Shown: one piece after another, positions 24,201-31,597 of the stretch
Position numbering within the stretch: position 1 is the stretch's first letter
Layout: every line of letters begins with the position of its first letter
Assembly (NCBI GenBank): GCA_964520785.1
Contig: CAZFQG010000057.1
Location: forward strand, 1-31,727
Direction of reading: 5' to 3'
Length of the DNA stretch: 31,727 nucleotides
Source of the DNA: CAZFQG01 sp964520785
Lineage (GTDB): Bacteria; Planctomycetota; Planctomycetia; Pirellulales; Thermoguttaceae
Position numbers and translations under genes: made by a program
The notes under the pieces: model-generated
The model's input: only the letters and a program-made list of their open reading frames with translations
Databases searched by the model: none
Told to the model about the DNA's origin: nothing

Positions 24201-25084
24201 ACGTCGTCGCCGCGAAAATCGGTTCGCCCGACGTCCAACTCGCGATAGAGGGAACCACACTGGAGGAAGCAGTCTGGAGTGAACTCCGCCACCGCGTCCG
24301 CGAATTGGGAATCCGTGCTTCGACGTTGCAGCAACCTCCCGCCGTCGAGATGACGAACGCGGACTTCGAGGTTTCCGCGGATTCCATCCCCGGCTGGTAC
24401 GCCGAAGACGGCGTGGAGATCGTTCGGGGGGAAGGACTCAACGGTTCGCAAGGCATTCGAATTCATGGAAAAGGGGAGACCATCCGCTTCTTGAGCGACC
24501 CCTTCGCTATCCGCCCGACCGGCAAGTTGACGGTCACCGTCGCATTGAGGGTCACCAACGAAGAAGAGCAGCCGGTCCTGAGGCTGTACGTTTCGGGAAT
24601 GGGTCCTGACGGGGACTTTTATCGGTATGCGTATCTGGGAAAGACCTCCGAAGGGACCCCGGCCGCCACGCCGCTGCGGAACCGCTGGCAACGGATTGCG
24701 CTGCGCGTCAATGACATTCCCCTCGATGGTTTGGACTCTCTCCGAGTCGGTTTCGACCTTCTGGGTGAAGGAGAGGTCCTCATTGACGAGGTGGAGGTGC
24801 ATGACCTGCTCTTTGAGAGGAATGAACTGATTGAGCTGGCGAAGCTGATCAGTCTTGCCGGCGTCCATCTCGAGAAAGGACAGTTGCGCGACTGCTTGAC
24901 GATTCTGGATACCTATTGGTTCCGTTTTCTTGAGGAGAACGTTCCGGTCATCCCGGAGATCGTCGCGCGGCACGCGGCGTTGAGCGACGCCAAGGCCCGA
25001 AGGGCATCCCCCAAACCGGAGAAGGAAACGAAGGGATTCCTCGACCGGATGAAGAACCTCTGGCCGTCGGGAATGCGGTTCTGA
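21209..25084 (+). CDS. Large secreted protein with probable TIM barrel and C-terminal carbohydrate-binding-like domain
   Basis: A 1291-residue exported protein I cannot place in a named family. A signal peptide with a long n-region ends near GVARAEA (~40). Residues ~40-500 are beta-rich modules (the block ETFSVAVTPHLTAIPNGTQIEVESLL looks Ig-like). Residues ~500-890 look like a TIM barrel of the putative-glycosidase kind: YMRYVGYNGAMVCVLCDGSGIYPSEIL, FDRENLRLIPALEFD, FREVVERYGTHPSFVGAALKL and LYLTDFNL. Candidate acids are Glu and Asp in PALEFD. Residues ~1050-1210 form a CBM4/22-like jelly roll (NADFEVSADSIPGWYAEDGVEIVRG, then LIDEVEVHDLLF). A helical, Lys-rich tail closes the protein. No strong ribosome binding site is seen (TTAGG). 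Its neighbours support a role in glycan breakdown; a binding or scaffold role is also possible. Confidence 0.75.
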   Translation: MHGQGSPLEWLQPRNLQIKWRAWFLLLCAATWPLGVARAEASDDSVRIRIAWGGNIPQKWLATVSCDRGTLENPNPLGIEADEPGSMWVDDGRAFVRQRSPRTYDGLDLLVRGPLDATLRFDFRTAEDQQPPVAVTIPLRDVLHSPVEADLDDRGSRLLVRRSPGDLLRVSYEPRPLVFAPGETFSVAVTPHLTAIPNGTQIEVESLLRNVRTGESTWVRSQKTILDPTFMLSLDIPMPEVEGVYDAVISFKQVPAFQLSPVPKVPLGFPKTVATRKIQLVVIDPRRQRIAEDGETLRAVVEIDPASPGWWKRFAMLPRIPGLPQLWQGPLGNERCDQIDHPLGRVSRLKPSPRGDLSWEAYSLPIQHPGRVHILEIEYPAAAEQILGISIFEPDASGALMPVQLDSGVLRARETLKAAEPDAPRRAVHRLPFWPRTKAPLVLVYNLSTKKGAVYGKIRVLDGYKSLPQNSSASLPEGRLFAAYFARPLFPECFCAAESLDDWSKRSLDDWTTFYEGATRFVEYMRYVGYNGAMVCVLCDGSGIYPSEILEPTPRYDKGVFFNSGQDPRRKDVLEMLHRLFDRENLRLIPALEFDAPIPRLEEIIRRGGEESVGMQWIDADGRAWHQTRRNERGRGIYYNILHPTVQDAVLDAFREVVERYGTHPSFVGAALKLSPRSYLRLPEGSWGMDDVTISRFERETGLRVSSSGPDRFAARAAFLAKEENRAAWLRWRARRLREFYLKLRDELRKTSPRATLYLTDFNLRAEEDASPPAISRRRQTTDSLLEAGIDPSQYVTEEGVELVFSQRTTSSFPPDDAFASEDRVSFVRNDGRSILFEHEPVRRSLASFDAKSPWPSYTSLIAQPAPSGEQNRRRFVSWLATCDTATVFDGGWLLPMGQEDALSELVSVYVSLPRVPFRDVKTRTQDGADLVTVRQAVYEGKTYLYAVNDTGLRIKGRIAVRSAGKNQIAELTGRRSIEPIRGEGDRRYWSFELGPYDVVAAKIGSPDVQLAIEGTTLEEAVWSELRHRVRELGIRASTLQQPPAVEMTNADFEVSADSIPGWYAEDGVEIVRGEGLNGSQGIRIHGKGETIRFLSDPFAIRPTGKLTVTVALRVTNEEEQPVLRLYVSGMGPDGDFYRYAYLGKTSEGTPAATPLRNRWQRIALRVNDIPLDGLDSLRVGFDLLGEGEVLIDEVEVHDLLFERNELIELAKLISLAGVHLEKGQLRDCLTILDTYWFRFLEENVPVIPEIVARHAALSDAKARRASPKPEKETKGFLDRMKNLWPSGMRF

Positions 25085-25200
25085 ATGAAAGGAAGCGAAC
25101 AACTCCCGCGGCCATCCGCGAGCATCGAGGGATTATCGCCAAGGTCCGACAAGCCGCCGAGAGGGCCGCTCAATCGGTCTGAAACGTCCCGCGCCGCGAA

Positions 25201-26472
25201 TCACCCACCCCAGATGGCGTCGCGGACCAATCGCCAGAACGTTAAGAGAATGGCCATCAGCGCCAGGCACGCCGCGAAGAACAAGGGGATAAGCCGGCCC
25301 AAAACGAAGATGCCCTCCATGAACGCCCATATAGACTCCCAAAATACGATGAGCGCGGCCGCTCCGAGGCACAGAAAGGGGCCGTACGGAACCGATTTGT
25401 CGCGTCGGATGACATAGTTGAGGACACCGAATCCCAGCGCGAAGAACGGAGCCAGGAAGAAGATGACCAAGCACGATTGCCAACCGACGTAGACTCCGAT
25501 CATCGCCATGAGGGTAACGTCGCCGAAACCCATCGCCTCGCTCCGAAGGGACTGGGAACCGACGATACGGACGGCCCAGATGATCAGGGCTCCGGCGGCC
25601 ATCCCGACCAGTCCGGTCGCCAGTCCGAACCAGCCGCCCCCCGAGGTGCGCCACAGTGCGACGATTACGGCCGAGCCGATCAACCCCAACACCAACAATC
25701 TCGCGGTGAGCCGTTCGCGACCCAGCCGCGCCCACATTAGCGTCAGTGCCCTTCGCGCTCCATGCCGTGCGTACCAAGTCCGGGGCAATAGGGCGAATAT
25801 CCACAACCACCATGCCGCCAGTCCCAATAATACCGAAACGGACCGCGGATAGCCTTCCATCCAAACCGGTGGCGGATCCGGAGAAGAAACGGACAGAAAG
25901 CCCGGAATGAATCGACCGTCTACGTCGCCGTAGACGACCGGCAGCAGGGCAACCGGAAAAAGCGACATCGCCAGCAATCCGAGAAGCGTCCCCGGAACGG
26001 TGATCGAGTCCGGGATCGTCCTTTCATCCAGATCGATCAGCGAGGCAGTCGTCATGAAACCGAATAGCATCGAATGCACCACGAAGCGGACGTGGTCGGC
26101 CCGGGTTATGGCGAAGCGGAGTTCGGGGTCCGTCAGAGTACGGACGGCATGGGGCCAAAGGGCCTTCTGATCGACCTCCCACCAATAGAGCCACGCCAAC
26201 GCGAAGCCGCAGGCCATTTCCACCAAGAACGGACGAATCCAGAAACCACCTCCGTGAACCGGACTCTCTCTCCGAAGGAATATCCACCCAAAAAGGGGTA
26301 TCCTGTCAAACCAGCGACGCGGGGGAATTCCTACGAGACCGGTCGCCCACGGACTCACGGGCCTCGGGTTCCACGCCAGCGAATAGCTGGCCCAGTTTAT
26401 CAGACTTCCGCCGAAGAGACCCACGACGAACAACACGGTCAATGTTGCTTCCAGTGAAAGGTGAATACTCAA
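25201..26472 (-). CDS. Type IV prepilin peptidase (A24 family)
   Basis: An integral membrane aspartic protease that cuts the leader of type IV pilin-like proteins, for pili or type II secretion. The catalytic pair is visible: Asp147 in TASLIDLDERTIPD and Asp318 in the GxGD motif AMGFGDVTLMAM. The N-terminal segment GGSLINWASYSLAW, RIPLFGWIFLRR and FLVEM correspond to the methyltransferase-type N-terminal domain, but the zinc-binding CxxC pairs are missing. At 423 residues it is longer than usual (~250-290) because of a ~110-residue insert with extra hydrophobic segments between the two Asp sites. The start is uncertain: TTG 26472 has no ribosome binding site, and starts a few codons downstream are possible. 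No pilin or secretion genes are nearby. Convergent with the 1291-aa protein gene. Confidence 0.88.
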   Translation of the reverse strand: MSIHLSLEATLTVLFVVGLFGGSLINWASYSLAWNPRPVSPWATGLVGIPPRRWFDRIPLFGWIFLRRESPVHGGGFWIRPFLVEMACGFALAWLYWWEVDQKALWPHAVRTLTDPELRFAITRADHVRFVVHSMLFGFMTTASLIDLDERTIPDSITVPGTLLGLLAMSLFPVALLPVVYGDVDGRFIPGFLSVSSPDPPPVWMEGYPRSVSVLLGLAAWWLWIFALLPRTWYARHGARRALTLMWARLGRERLTARLLVLGLIGSAVIVALWRTSGGGWFGLATGLVGMAAGALIIWAVRIVGSQSLRSEAMGFGDVTLMAMIGVYVGWQSCLVIFFLAPFFALGFGVLNYVIRRDKSVPYGPFLCLGAAALIVFWESIWAFMEGIFVLGRLIPLFFAACLALMAILLTFWRLVRDAIWGG

Positions 26473-26474
26473 GT

Positions 26475-26500
26475 ACTTTTTTCCAGTCGTTCAAAAAAGT
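26475..26500. repeat. 8-bp inverted repeat upstream of the prepilin peptidase gene
   Basis: ACTTTTTT (26475-26482) and AAAAAAGT (26493-26500) flank a 10-base centre, directly upstream of the TTG start. It overlaps a TTGAAC on the minus strand (26494-26489). It could be an operator or part of the promoter. Confidence 0.45.
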
Positions 26501-26643
26501 GGGTCTGTCCCTTAGCACCGGAATAACCCGAAAAGCCTACGTTCCCCAGTTCAGCGGGCCGAGCCGGGGCAGATTAGGAACGCAGGGCGTTCGAATTTCG
26601 ATTCGGGCGTCCCCATTCCGACACTTTAGGCCATGAGCTACGT

Positions 26644-26671
26644 TTGATACGGTATTATACCCTTCTATAAT
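26644..26671 (+). promoter_or_regulatory. Strong sigma-70-type promoter with palindrome in the spacer
   Basis: TTGATA (26644-26649), a 16-bp spacer and TATAAT (26666-26671). The spacer contains GGTAT-T-ATACC (26651-26661), a perfect palindrome placed where a repressor would block RNA polymerase. The expected leader to the ATG at 26703 is about 25 bases. Confidence 0.7.
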
Positions 26672-26702
26672 TGACGTAACAGCCTGTCAAAAGGTGGACT
26701 GA

Positions 26703-27659
26703 ATGTGTGATAGAGGGAATCTCGCCAAATCCGGCGAAGTCGACGTCCCTCGTATCGGCAAGTCCGCGATACCATATCGATCAGTCTCGAGACGACCCAT
26801 GGCATATCCGCCCGCGCGTTTCACGCTTGGCATCATCGTAACGCTGGCCGCTTTCGGTTGCTTTTCTCCAAATCGCCCTTGCATCGGACAGGAGGCCGAC
26901 GGAGAGGGGCGACGCGATTCGTGGGCCCGATTCATGCCGGGGGACTGGAAATCGGTCAACGTGACCACTCAGTCGTTCGACGCCCGGGGGAACCTCACCA
27001 GTACCAGTACGACGCGAACCAAGACCACGGTGACCGGCATCGAGGAATCGGCCGTATGCCTCCAAATCGAGGTGGAGGTCGAAGTCGCCGGGAAGACATT
27101 TAAGAATCCCCCGCAGTTGACCAAGCAAGGATTCACCGGCGAACCGGTTTCGCGCGACGTTCAAGTTCATGCGATGAAGCCGGTCGAATTGGTGATCAAC
27201 GAACGGGTGATCCCTTGTCGCGTGGAGAAACGAGAATACGACACGCCCGAGGGGCACACCACCGTCTTCATTTACCGGTCGGATGAGATTGCTCCCTATG
27301 TGTTGCAGCGAGAGGCAATTACGACCAAGCCGGACTCGGACGCGGTCGTGTCGAAGACAACCATGAAAGTCATCGCCCTCGACATGCCTTCGAAGGTGAT
27401 GACCGAAATCAAACCAACCGCGATTATCCGGATCGTCGAGGAGCGGCCCACCGGGAAAACGGTGACGATCGCATACTCTTGCGAGGACGTCCCCGGAGGC
27501 ACCGTGTGGCAGTCGTCCAAGGAGGTCAACAAGGATGGCCTTCTCGTCCGGCGGAGCCTTCTGGATTTGGTTGACTACGGAACGAATGGAGAACCGGAGG
27601 CGGTACGTCTGTTCCCGCGGCTGCGCGGAGGCCGCGTTTTCCGCCGCCCCGCACCATGA
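26703..27659 (+). CDS. Exported protein of unknown function
   Basis: A 318-residue protein I do not recognise. Its hydrophobic export segment is at ~39-53 (FTLGIIVTLAAFGCF), followed by SPNRPCIGQEA, where cleavage is likely. The mature part is beta-rich with many Thr, Val and Lys (VNVTTQSFDARGNLTSTSTTRTKTTVTG, QIEVEVEVAGKTF), and looks like a compact secreted or periplasmic domain. The start at 26703 has AAGGTGG 6-7 bases upstream and suits the promoter at 26644-26671; a later ATG (26799) would give a conventional short signal peptide but has no ribosome binding site. Long n-regions like this are frequent among planctomycete exported proteins. It precedes guaB, which has its own promoter. Confidence 0.75.
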   Translation: MCDRGNLAKSGEVDVPRIGKSAIPYRSVSRRPMAYPPARFTLGIIVTLAAFGCFSPNRPCIGQEADGEGRRDSWARFMPGDWKSVNVTTQSFDARGNLTSTSTTRTKTTVTGIEESAVCLQIEVEVEVAGKTFKNPPQLTKQGFTGEPVSRDVQVHAMKPVELVINERVIPCRVEKREYDTPEGHTTVFIYRSDEIAPYVLQREAITTKPDSDAVVSKTTMKVIALDMPSKVMTEIKPTAIIRIVEERPTGKTVTIAYSCEDVPGGTVWQSSKEVNKDGLLVRRSLLDLVDYGTNGEPEAVRLFPRLRGGRVFRRPAP

Positions 27660-27696
27660 CGGAATCTTGTTTGCCACACGATTCTTCCTTTGGCGA

Positions 27697-27724
27697 TTGA
27701 ACTTCCGTCGGGTTTGGTCATAAT
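27697..27724 (+). promoter_or_regulatory. Sigma-70-type promoter of guaB
   Basis: TTGAAC (27697-27702), a 16-bp spacer and CATAAT (27719-27724), 45 bases upstream of the guaB ATG. Confidence 0.55.
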
Positions 27725-27769
27725 GGCCGGTTTAACCCGCCGTTCATCCCCGACGAAGGAGGCGCATCC

Positions 27770-29242
27770 ATGGAAGACCGAATCGCCTACACCGGATTCA
27801 CGTTCGACGACGTCCTTCTTGAACCGAGTTTCAGCACGTGCGTCCCGTCCCAGGTCGCCGTCAACACGATTCTGACTCGGCGAATCTCGCTGAACATTCC
27901 GCTTTTGAGTTCGCCCATGGATACGGTGACGGAGAGCGCGATGGCGATTGCACTAGCTCTTGAAGGGGGTATGGGGATAATCCATAAAAACATGTCGGTC
28001 GAAAAGCAGGTCGAGGAGGTCGAAAAGGTAAAACGAAGTGCCAACGGGATCATATTCCACCCAGAGACCCTCCGCCCGGATTCTCCCGCCAGTGAGGCGG
28101 CGGCGATTATGGACCAATACAATGTCTCGGGCGTTCCCATCACTGATGAGAACGGGGTACTCAAGGGCATTCTGACCCGGAGAGATTTGCGATTTCTCGA
28201 AAACTGGGGCTTGAAAGTCCGAGAGGTGATGACGAAAGAGAATCTTGTAACGGCTACGGGAAATGTGACGCTTGCGGAGGCCGAAAAGATTCTAATGAAA
28301 AAAAAGGTGGAGAAACTTTTGCTGGTTGACGAAGATTTCAAACTGACCGGCCTGATTACGATAAAAGATATCGACATGATGCGCCGGTACCCCAATGCCA
28401 GCAAGGATGCCAGAGGAAGACTCCGCGTCGGCGCAGCGGTGGGGGTGCATGATTTCGACCGTGCCGAGCGGATGATCCAAAAAGGAGTCGACGTCCTCGT
28501 GGTCGATAGCGCCCACGGACATAGCCTCAACGTCATCGAGACGGTTCGCGAGATCAAGCGTCGCTGGGATATCGACGTAATCGCCGGAAACATCGCCAGC
28601 GAACAAGGTTGCCATGACCTGATCGAGGCGGGGGCCGATGCCGTGAAAGTTGGTATCGGACCTGGATCGATTTGTACCACCCGCGTCGTCAGCGGCGTCG
28701 GAGTTCCCCAGGTGTCGGCCATAATGCGTGCCGTTTCCATCGCGTCCAAACGCGGCGTTCCGGTAATCGCCGATGGTGGGGTCCGGTATTCGGGCGATAT
28801 TACGAAAGCGATCGCGGCGGGGGCCCACGCCGTGATGATTGGGGGACTATTGGCGGGCCTGGAAGAGAGCCCCGGTGACACGATTCTTTACCAAGGAAGG
28901 ACCTTCAAGGTCTACCGCGGAATGGGATCTTTGGGCGCGATGGTCCATGGATCGAGCGAGCGTTACCGGCAATCGACCGCCGACAAGCCCGAAAAGCTTG
29001 TTCCGGAAGGGGTCGAAGGCCGCGTCCCCTACCGTGGCAGGCTCAGCCCGTTCATTTATCAGTTGATCGGGGGGCTTCGGGCCGGAATGGGGTACTGTGG
29101 AACAAAAACAATCGAGGAACTGCGTACGAAGACGCGGTTCATTCGCGTTTCAGCCGCGAGTGTTAGGGAGAGTCATCCACATGACATCACGATTACGCAG
29201 GAAGCGCCGAATTACAGCCGCGAGGCCTTCAACGAGCATTAG
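27770..29242 (+). CDS. guaB: IMP dehydrogenase (GuaB)
   Basis: It oxidises IMP to XMP with NAD+, the committed step of guanine nucleotide synthesis, in the cytoplasm. The 490 residues match bacterial GuaB. TFDDVLLEPSFS starts the barrel, and two CBS domains lie at ~95-210 (VSGVPITDENGVLKGILTRRDLRF, KKVEKLLLVDEDFKLTGLITIKDID). The catalytic loop is VGIGPGSICTTRVVSGVGVPQ with Cys302. DGGVRYSGDITKAIAAGA, YRGMGSLGAM and the flap region follow. AGGAGG lies 8-9 bases before the ATG. Codon use looks less GC-extreme than that of the large exported genes. Its last 62 bases overlap the next gene. Confidence 0.99.
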   Translation: MEDRIAYTGFTFDDVLLEPSFSTCVPSQVAVNTILTRRISLNIPLLSSPMDTVTESAMAIALALEGGMGIIHKNMSVEKQVEEVEKVKRSANGIIFHPETLRPDSPASEAAAIMDQYNVSGVPITDENGVLKGILTRRDLRFLENWGLKVREVMTKENLVTATGNVTLAEAEKILMKKKVEKLLLVDEDFKLTGLITIKDIDMMRRYPNASKDARGRLRVGAAVGVHDFDRAERMIQKGVDVLVVDSAHGHSLNVIETVREIKRRWDIDVIAGNIASEQGCHDLIEAGADAVKVGIGPGSICTTRVVSGVGVPQVSAIMRAVSIASKRGVPVIADGGVRYSGDITKAIAAGAHAVMIGGLLAGLEESPGDTILYQGRTFKVYRGMGSLGAMVHGSSERYRQSTADKPEKLVPEGVEGRVPYRGRLSPFIYQLIGGLRAGMGYCGTKTIEELRTKTRFIRVSAASVRESHPHDITITQEAPNYSREAFNEH

Positions 29243-30398
29243 CGCCGTTGTCAGGGCCGCGTTCTCGCCGCTGTTGGGTTTGGGTATCTTTTGCCTCGCC
29301 GCCGTGTTCTTTCTTCCAGCACAGGCGAAGTCGGTGGAGACCGCGCGTGGTACTACGGCGGCCTACTCCGTCGGACGAAATGGGGCCAAACTGAAATGGC
29401 TCCCCGCTCGCCCCTCAAGAACGGAGGTCCTTACCCGATTGGCGCAACACACCGAGCCGGTAACGGGCGATGCTTCGGAGCGTTCCTCCGAGGACGCGCG
29501 TCCGGATGCACCGTCACTCCGTGAAGCGCCCGGCGGCTCGGAACGGTTCGGCGGCCCGGCCGACGGTGGTACTCAAGGTGACACGGTTCCTCTTCCTGGA
29601 GCCGAACGATACCAGTTGCCGGCGCCCAGCGGTTTCGGGGTGGAAACGCCTTATCGTTCTCCCGATGCTTCCCCGCCTTCGGCTCCGGCGTTCGAACAGT
29701 TCCGCGGGCGTCAGACGTTGGGGGCGCCGCCGGCCCTTCCCGAAAGCCCGGCGGCCCCGACCGCGCCGGAAGACGCCCTGGAAATCGAGAAAGAATTGGA
29801 GGTTGACGCCCTCACGGTTCCACGACTGGAGCGTCCCAGGGCGATCGAGGAAGATCAGTGGGAAGACGACACGCGGCGCGGGCGTCCGCTTGAGTCCTAC
29901 CTGGACACCATGCAGCAGCAACCCTTCGCCGGAGACGAGGATGACTGCAAACCTCCTCGCGACGTACCGATCACCGAGATATTCGACATGCTCGATCCGC
30001 CAAAAGGCCGCGGAGCGAGAGGAGATATCTACCCGCCGGATTGCCCGATGAAACACGAGACGTTCGAGCCGCGACATTGGGCCGGCCTGACGTACACGTG
30101 GAAAGCTTCCGGCTTGTGCCACAAGCCGCTGTACTTCGAAGACGTCCAACTGGAACGCTACGGCCACTCCTGGGGACCGTATTTGCAGCCGATTATCTCC
30201 GGCGGGCATTTCTTCCTGAACGTGCCGATTCTTCCCTACAACATGGGACTGGAACCGCCGTGCGAGTGCATGTATACGCTGGGCTATTACCGCCCCGGCA
30301 GTTGCGCCCCCTACATGCTTGATCCTATCCCGCTAAGCGTTCGGGCCGCCCTATTCCAAGGAGGCGTTTGGACCGGAATGTCGTACGTCATTCCGTAA
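29181..30398 (+). CDS. Exported Cys-rich protein with planctomycete-type C-terminal module
   Basis: A 405-residue exported protein. A very basic n-region (MTSRLRRKRRITAARPS) and a hydrophobic core (LLGLGIFCLAAVFFLPAQA) form a signal peptide. Residues ~50-260 are Pro, Ala, Glu and Arg rich and probably disordered. The last ~130 residues form a compact module with six cysteines and many aromatics: PPDCPMKHE, GLCHKPLYFEDVQLERYGHSW, HFFLNVPILPYNMGLEPPCECMYTLGYYRPGSCAPY. I associate this CHKPLYFE...ERYGH...YYRPGSCAPY pattern with planctomycete secreted proteins of unknown function; that is memory, not a search. The start lies inside guaB (62-base overlap), supported by GGGAG about 10 bases upstream and because no later start gives a signal peptide. 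Likely co-transcribed with guaB. Confidence 0.85.
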   Translation: MTSRLRRKRRITAARPSTSISAVVRAAFSPLLGLGIFCLAAVFFLPAQAKSVETARGTTAAYSVGRNGAKLKWLPARPSRTEVLTRLAQHTEPVTGDASERSSEDARPDAPSLREAPGGSERFGGPADGGTQGDTVPLPGAERYQLPAPSGFGVETPYRSPDASPPSAPAFEQFRGRQTLGAPPALPESPAAPTAPEDALEIEKELEVDALTVPRLERPRAIEEDQWEDDTRRGRPLESYLDTMQQQPFAGDEDDCKPPRDVPITEIFDMLDPPKGRGARGDIYPPDCPMKHETFEPRHWAGLTYTWKASGLCHKPLYFEDVQLERYGHSWGPYLQPIISGGHFFLNVPILPYNMGLEPPCECMYTLGYYRPGSCAPYMLDPIPLSVRAALFQGGVWTGMSYVIP

Positions 30399-30458
30399 TC
30401 GCGTGTCCGAGATCGGTGGGGAAAGAGGCGAAGACGCGGAAAACCGCCCGTGTGAAAA

Positions 30459-30474
30459 GGGCCCCGTAAGGCCC
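30459..30474 (-). terminator. Terminator hairpin after the HIT gene
   Basis: GGGCC/GGCCC stem (30459-30463 with 30470-30474) around a 6-base loop; on the minus strand TTTT follows directly. It lies 70 bases after the HIT stop and could also fold in the convergent upstream transcript. Confidence 0.55.
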
Positions 30475-30544
30475 CCGAAATAGACGACCGTCCCTCTGGC
30501 GCTTCTCCGCGGTCGGGAGTGCGATTGCGTTCGACGAGAACGAA

Positions 30545-30886
30545 TTACCCCGGGGGCCAGGTGAACGCCCTTCCACCCATCAGATGGAAGTGCAGGTGCG
30601 CGACGGACTGTTCGGCGTTTTTCCCCTGATTGATAACCACGCGGTAGCCGTCCTCGGCGATTCCCTGCTCTTCCGCGAGACGCCGGATCACGTAGAGGCA
30701 GTGACCAACAAGCGCTTCGTCCTCCTCCTCAATCGCGCCTACGCCGGAAATCTCCTTTTTCGGAATAACCAGAATATGTACCGGCGATTTGGGGGCGATG
30801 TCGTGGAAAGCAAGGCATTGATCATCTTCATGGACGATCTGAGCGGGGATTTCTCGATCGATGATCTTTTTGAAAATCGTGGTCAT
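30545..30886 (-). CDS. HIT-family nucleotide-binding hydrolase (HinT-like)
   Basis: A 113-residue cytoplasmic histidine-triad protein; family members hydrolyse AMP-linked phosphoramidates and related nucleotides. FKKIIDREIPAQIVHEDDQCLAFHDIAPKSPVHILVIPKK is the typical N-terminal half. The triad is SVAHLHFHLMGG with His97, His99 and His101, and the protein ends GGRAFTWPPG as in HinT. AAGGA lies 7-8 bases before the ATG. It is the third gene of a minus-strand cluster, 48 bases after the Trm112-like gene. Confidence 0.97.
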   Translation of the reverse strand: MTTIFKKIIDREIPAQIVHEDDQCLAFHDIAPKSPVHILVIPKKEISGVGAIEEEDEALVGHCLYVIRRLAEEQGIAEDGYRVVINQGKNAEQSVAHLHFHLMGGRAFTWPPG

Positions 30887-30934
30887 AGCGCGGTCCTTGT
30901 TTTCGATGCATCCGGTAAGCCGTACCGTGGGACG

Positions 30935-31189
30935 TCATTCGAGCTGGCTTGTCTCAATTCCTTCGTCGACCAGCAGCACGGGAATTCCCTCGATCACGGG
31001 ATAGAAGACCAGCCGATCCATACGCACGAGAACCTCGTCGAGCGGCTTGCTCACCAAGTCGCCGCCTCGGTTTCTAACGCCGCCGCGTCTGATTGCATCG
31101 TTCACCTTCGCCAAAAAGACGGACTCGGCGCGTTCCAGGGGGGCGCGGGTCTCGGGACAGACGATCAAATTCAGCAATTCGTCATCCAA
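30935..31189 (-). CDS. Trm112/UPF0434-family small protein
   Basis: An 84-residue cytoplasmic protein of the Trm112-like family, small zinc-ribbon proteins that in eukaryotes and archaea partner methyltransferases; bacterial roles are poorly known. LLNLIVCPETRAPLERA and the C-terminal LVFYPVIEGIPVLLVDEGIE are the family marks. Only one Cys of the usual CxxC pair is present (VCPETRAPL), so zinc binding may be lost, as in several bacterial members. The start is TTG (31189), supported by GGAGA 8 bases upstream. It lies between the 107-residue protein and the HIT gene on the same strand. Confidence 0.92.
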   Translation of the reverse strand: MDDELLNLIVCPETRAPLERAESVFLAKVNDAIRRGGVRNRGGDLVSKPLDEVLVRMDRLVFYPVIEGIPVLLVDEGIETSQLE

Positions 31190-31273
31190 GAGGAGGTTCT
31201 CCGTACGATGAAGTCCAATTGGGGGTCGCCGGAACCAACCGCATACCGCCGCGACGTAAGGAGTCTTCCCGAC

Positions 31274-31597
31274 CTACCGAACCGGCTCCGACTCGGGCCT
31301 TTCCAAATGGGCGGGACGCCGCGTTCGTGCCCGGCGTGCCGGTTTGGCGACGCTCCATTCCTTGGTCAGAGTCTCGAACACTTCGGGCGATTCGTAGCGA
31401 ATCACGTTCTTGCCTTCCGGAATCGGCCCGATCAATCCCTTGAAGACGGGCATTCCGCGAAGACCCAGATCGGTACTGCAATCGTCAACGCCGATTTGAA
31501 TGTGCCGTTTCAGGAGGGGTTCGGCGCTGTCGTAATCCCGAATCGCTATGGTGCCGTCGCCGGCGCGCGTCACTACACGGAAAGTATCTTTCTTCAT
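31274..31597 (-). CDS. Small protein of unknown function
   Basis: A 107-residue protein starting MKKDTFRVVTRAGDGTIAIRD. It has no signal peptide or membrane segment, and the tail is strongly basic (KPARRARTRRPAHLERP). I do not recognise the family. The frame extends upstream to 31708, but the extra residues are Pro-rich without coding character; the ATG at 31597 has no clear ribosome binding site. It is the first gene of the minus-strand cluster with the Trm112-like and HIT genes, 84 bases upstream of the former. Ending so close to a basic tail, it could bind nucleic acid; this is speculation. Confidence 0.55.
   Translation of the reverse strand: MKKDTFRVVTRAGDGTIAIRDYDSAEPLLKRHIQIGVDDCSTDLGLRGMPVFKGLIGPIPEGKNVIRYESPEVFETLTKEWSVAKPARRARTRRPAHLERPESEPVR

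Noticed and set aside
23888..25102. 404-codon minus-strand open frame inside the 1291-aa gene
   Set aside because: Antisense to a continuous frame with a CBM-like domain; no coding signature.
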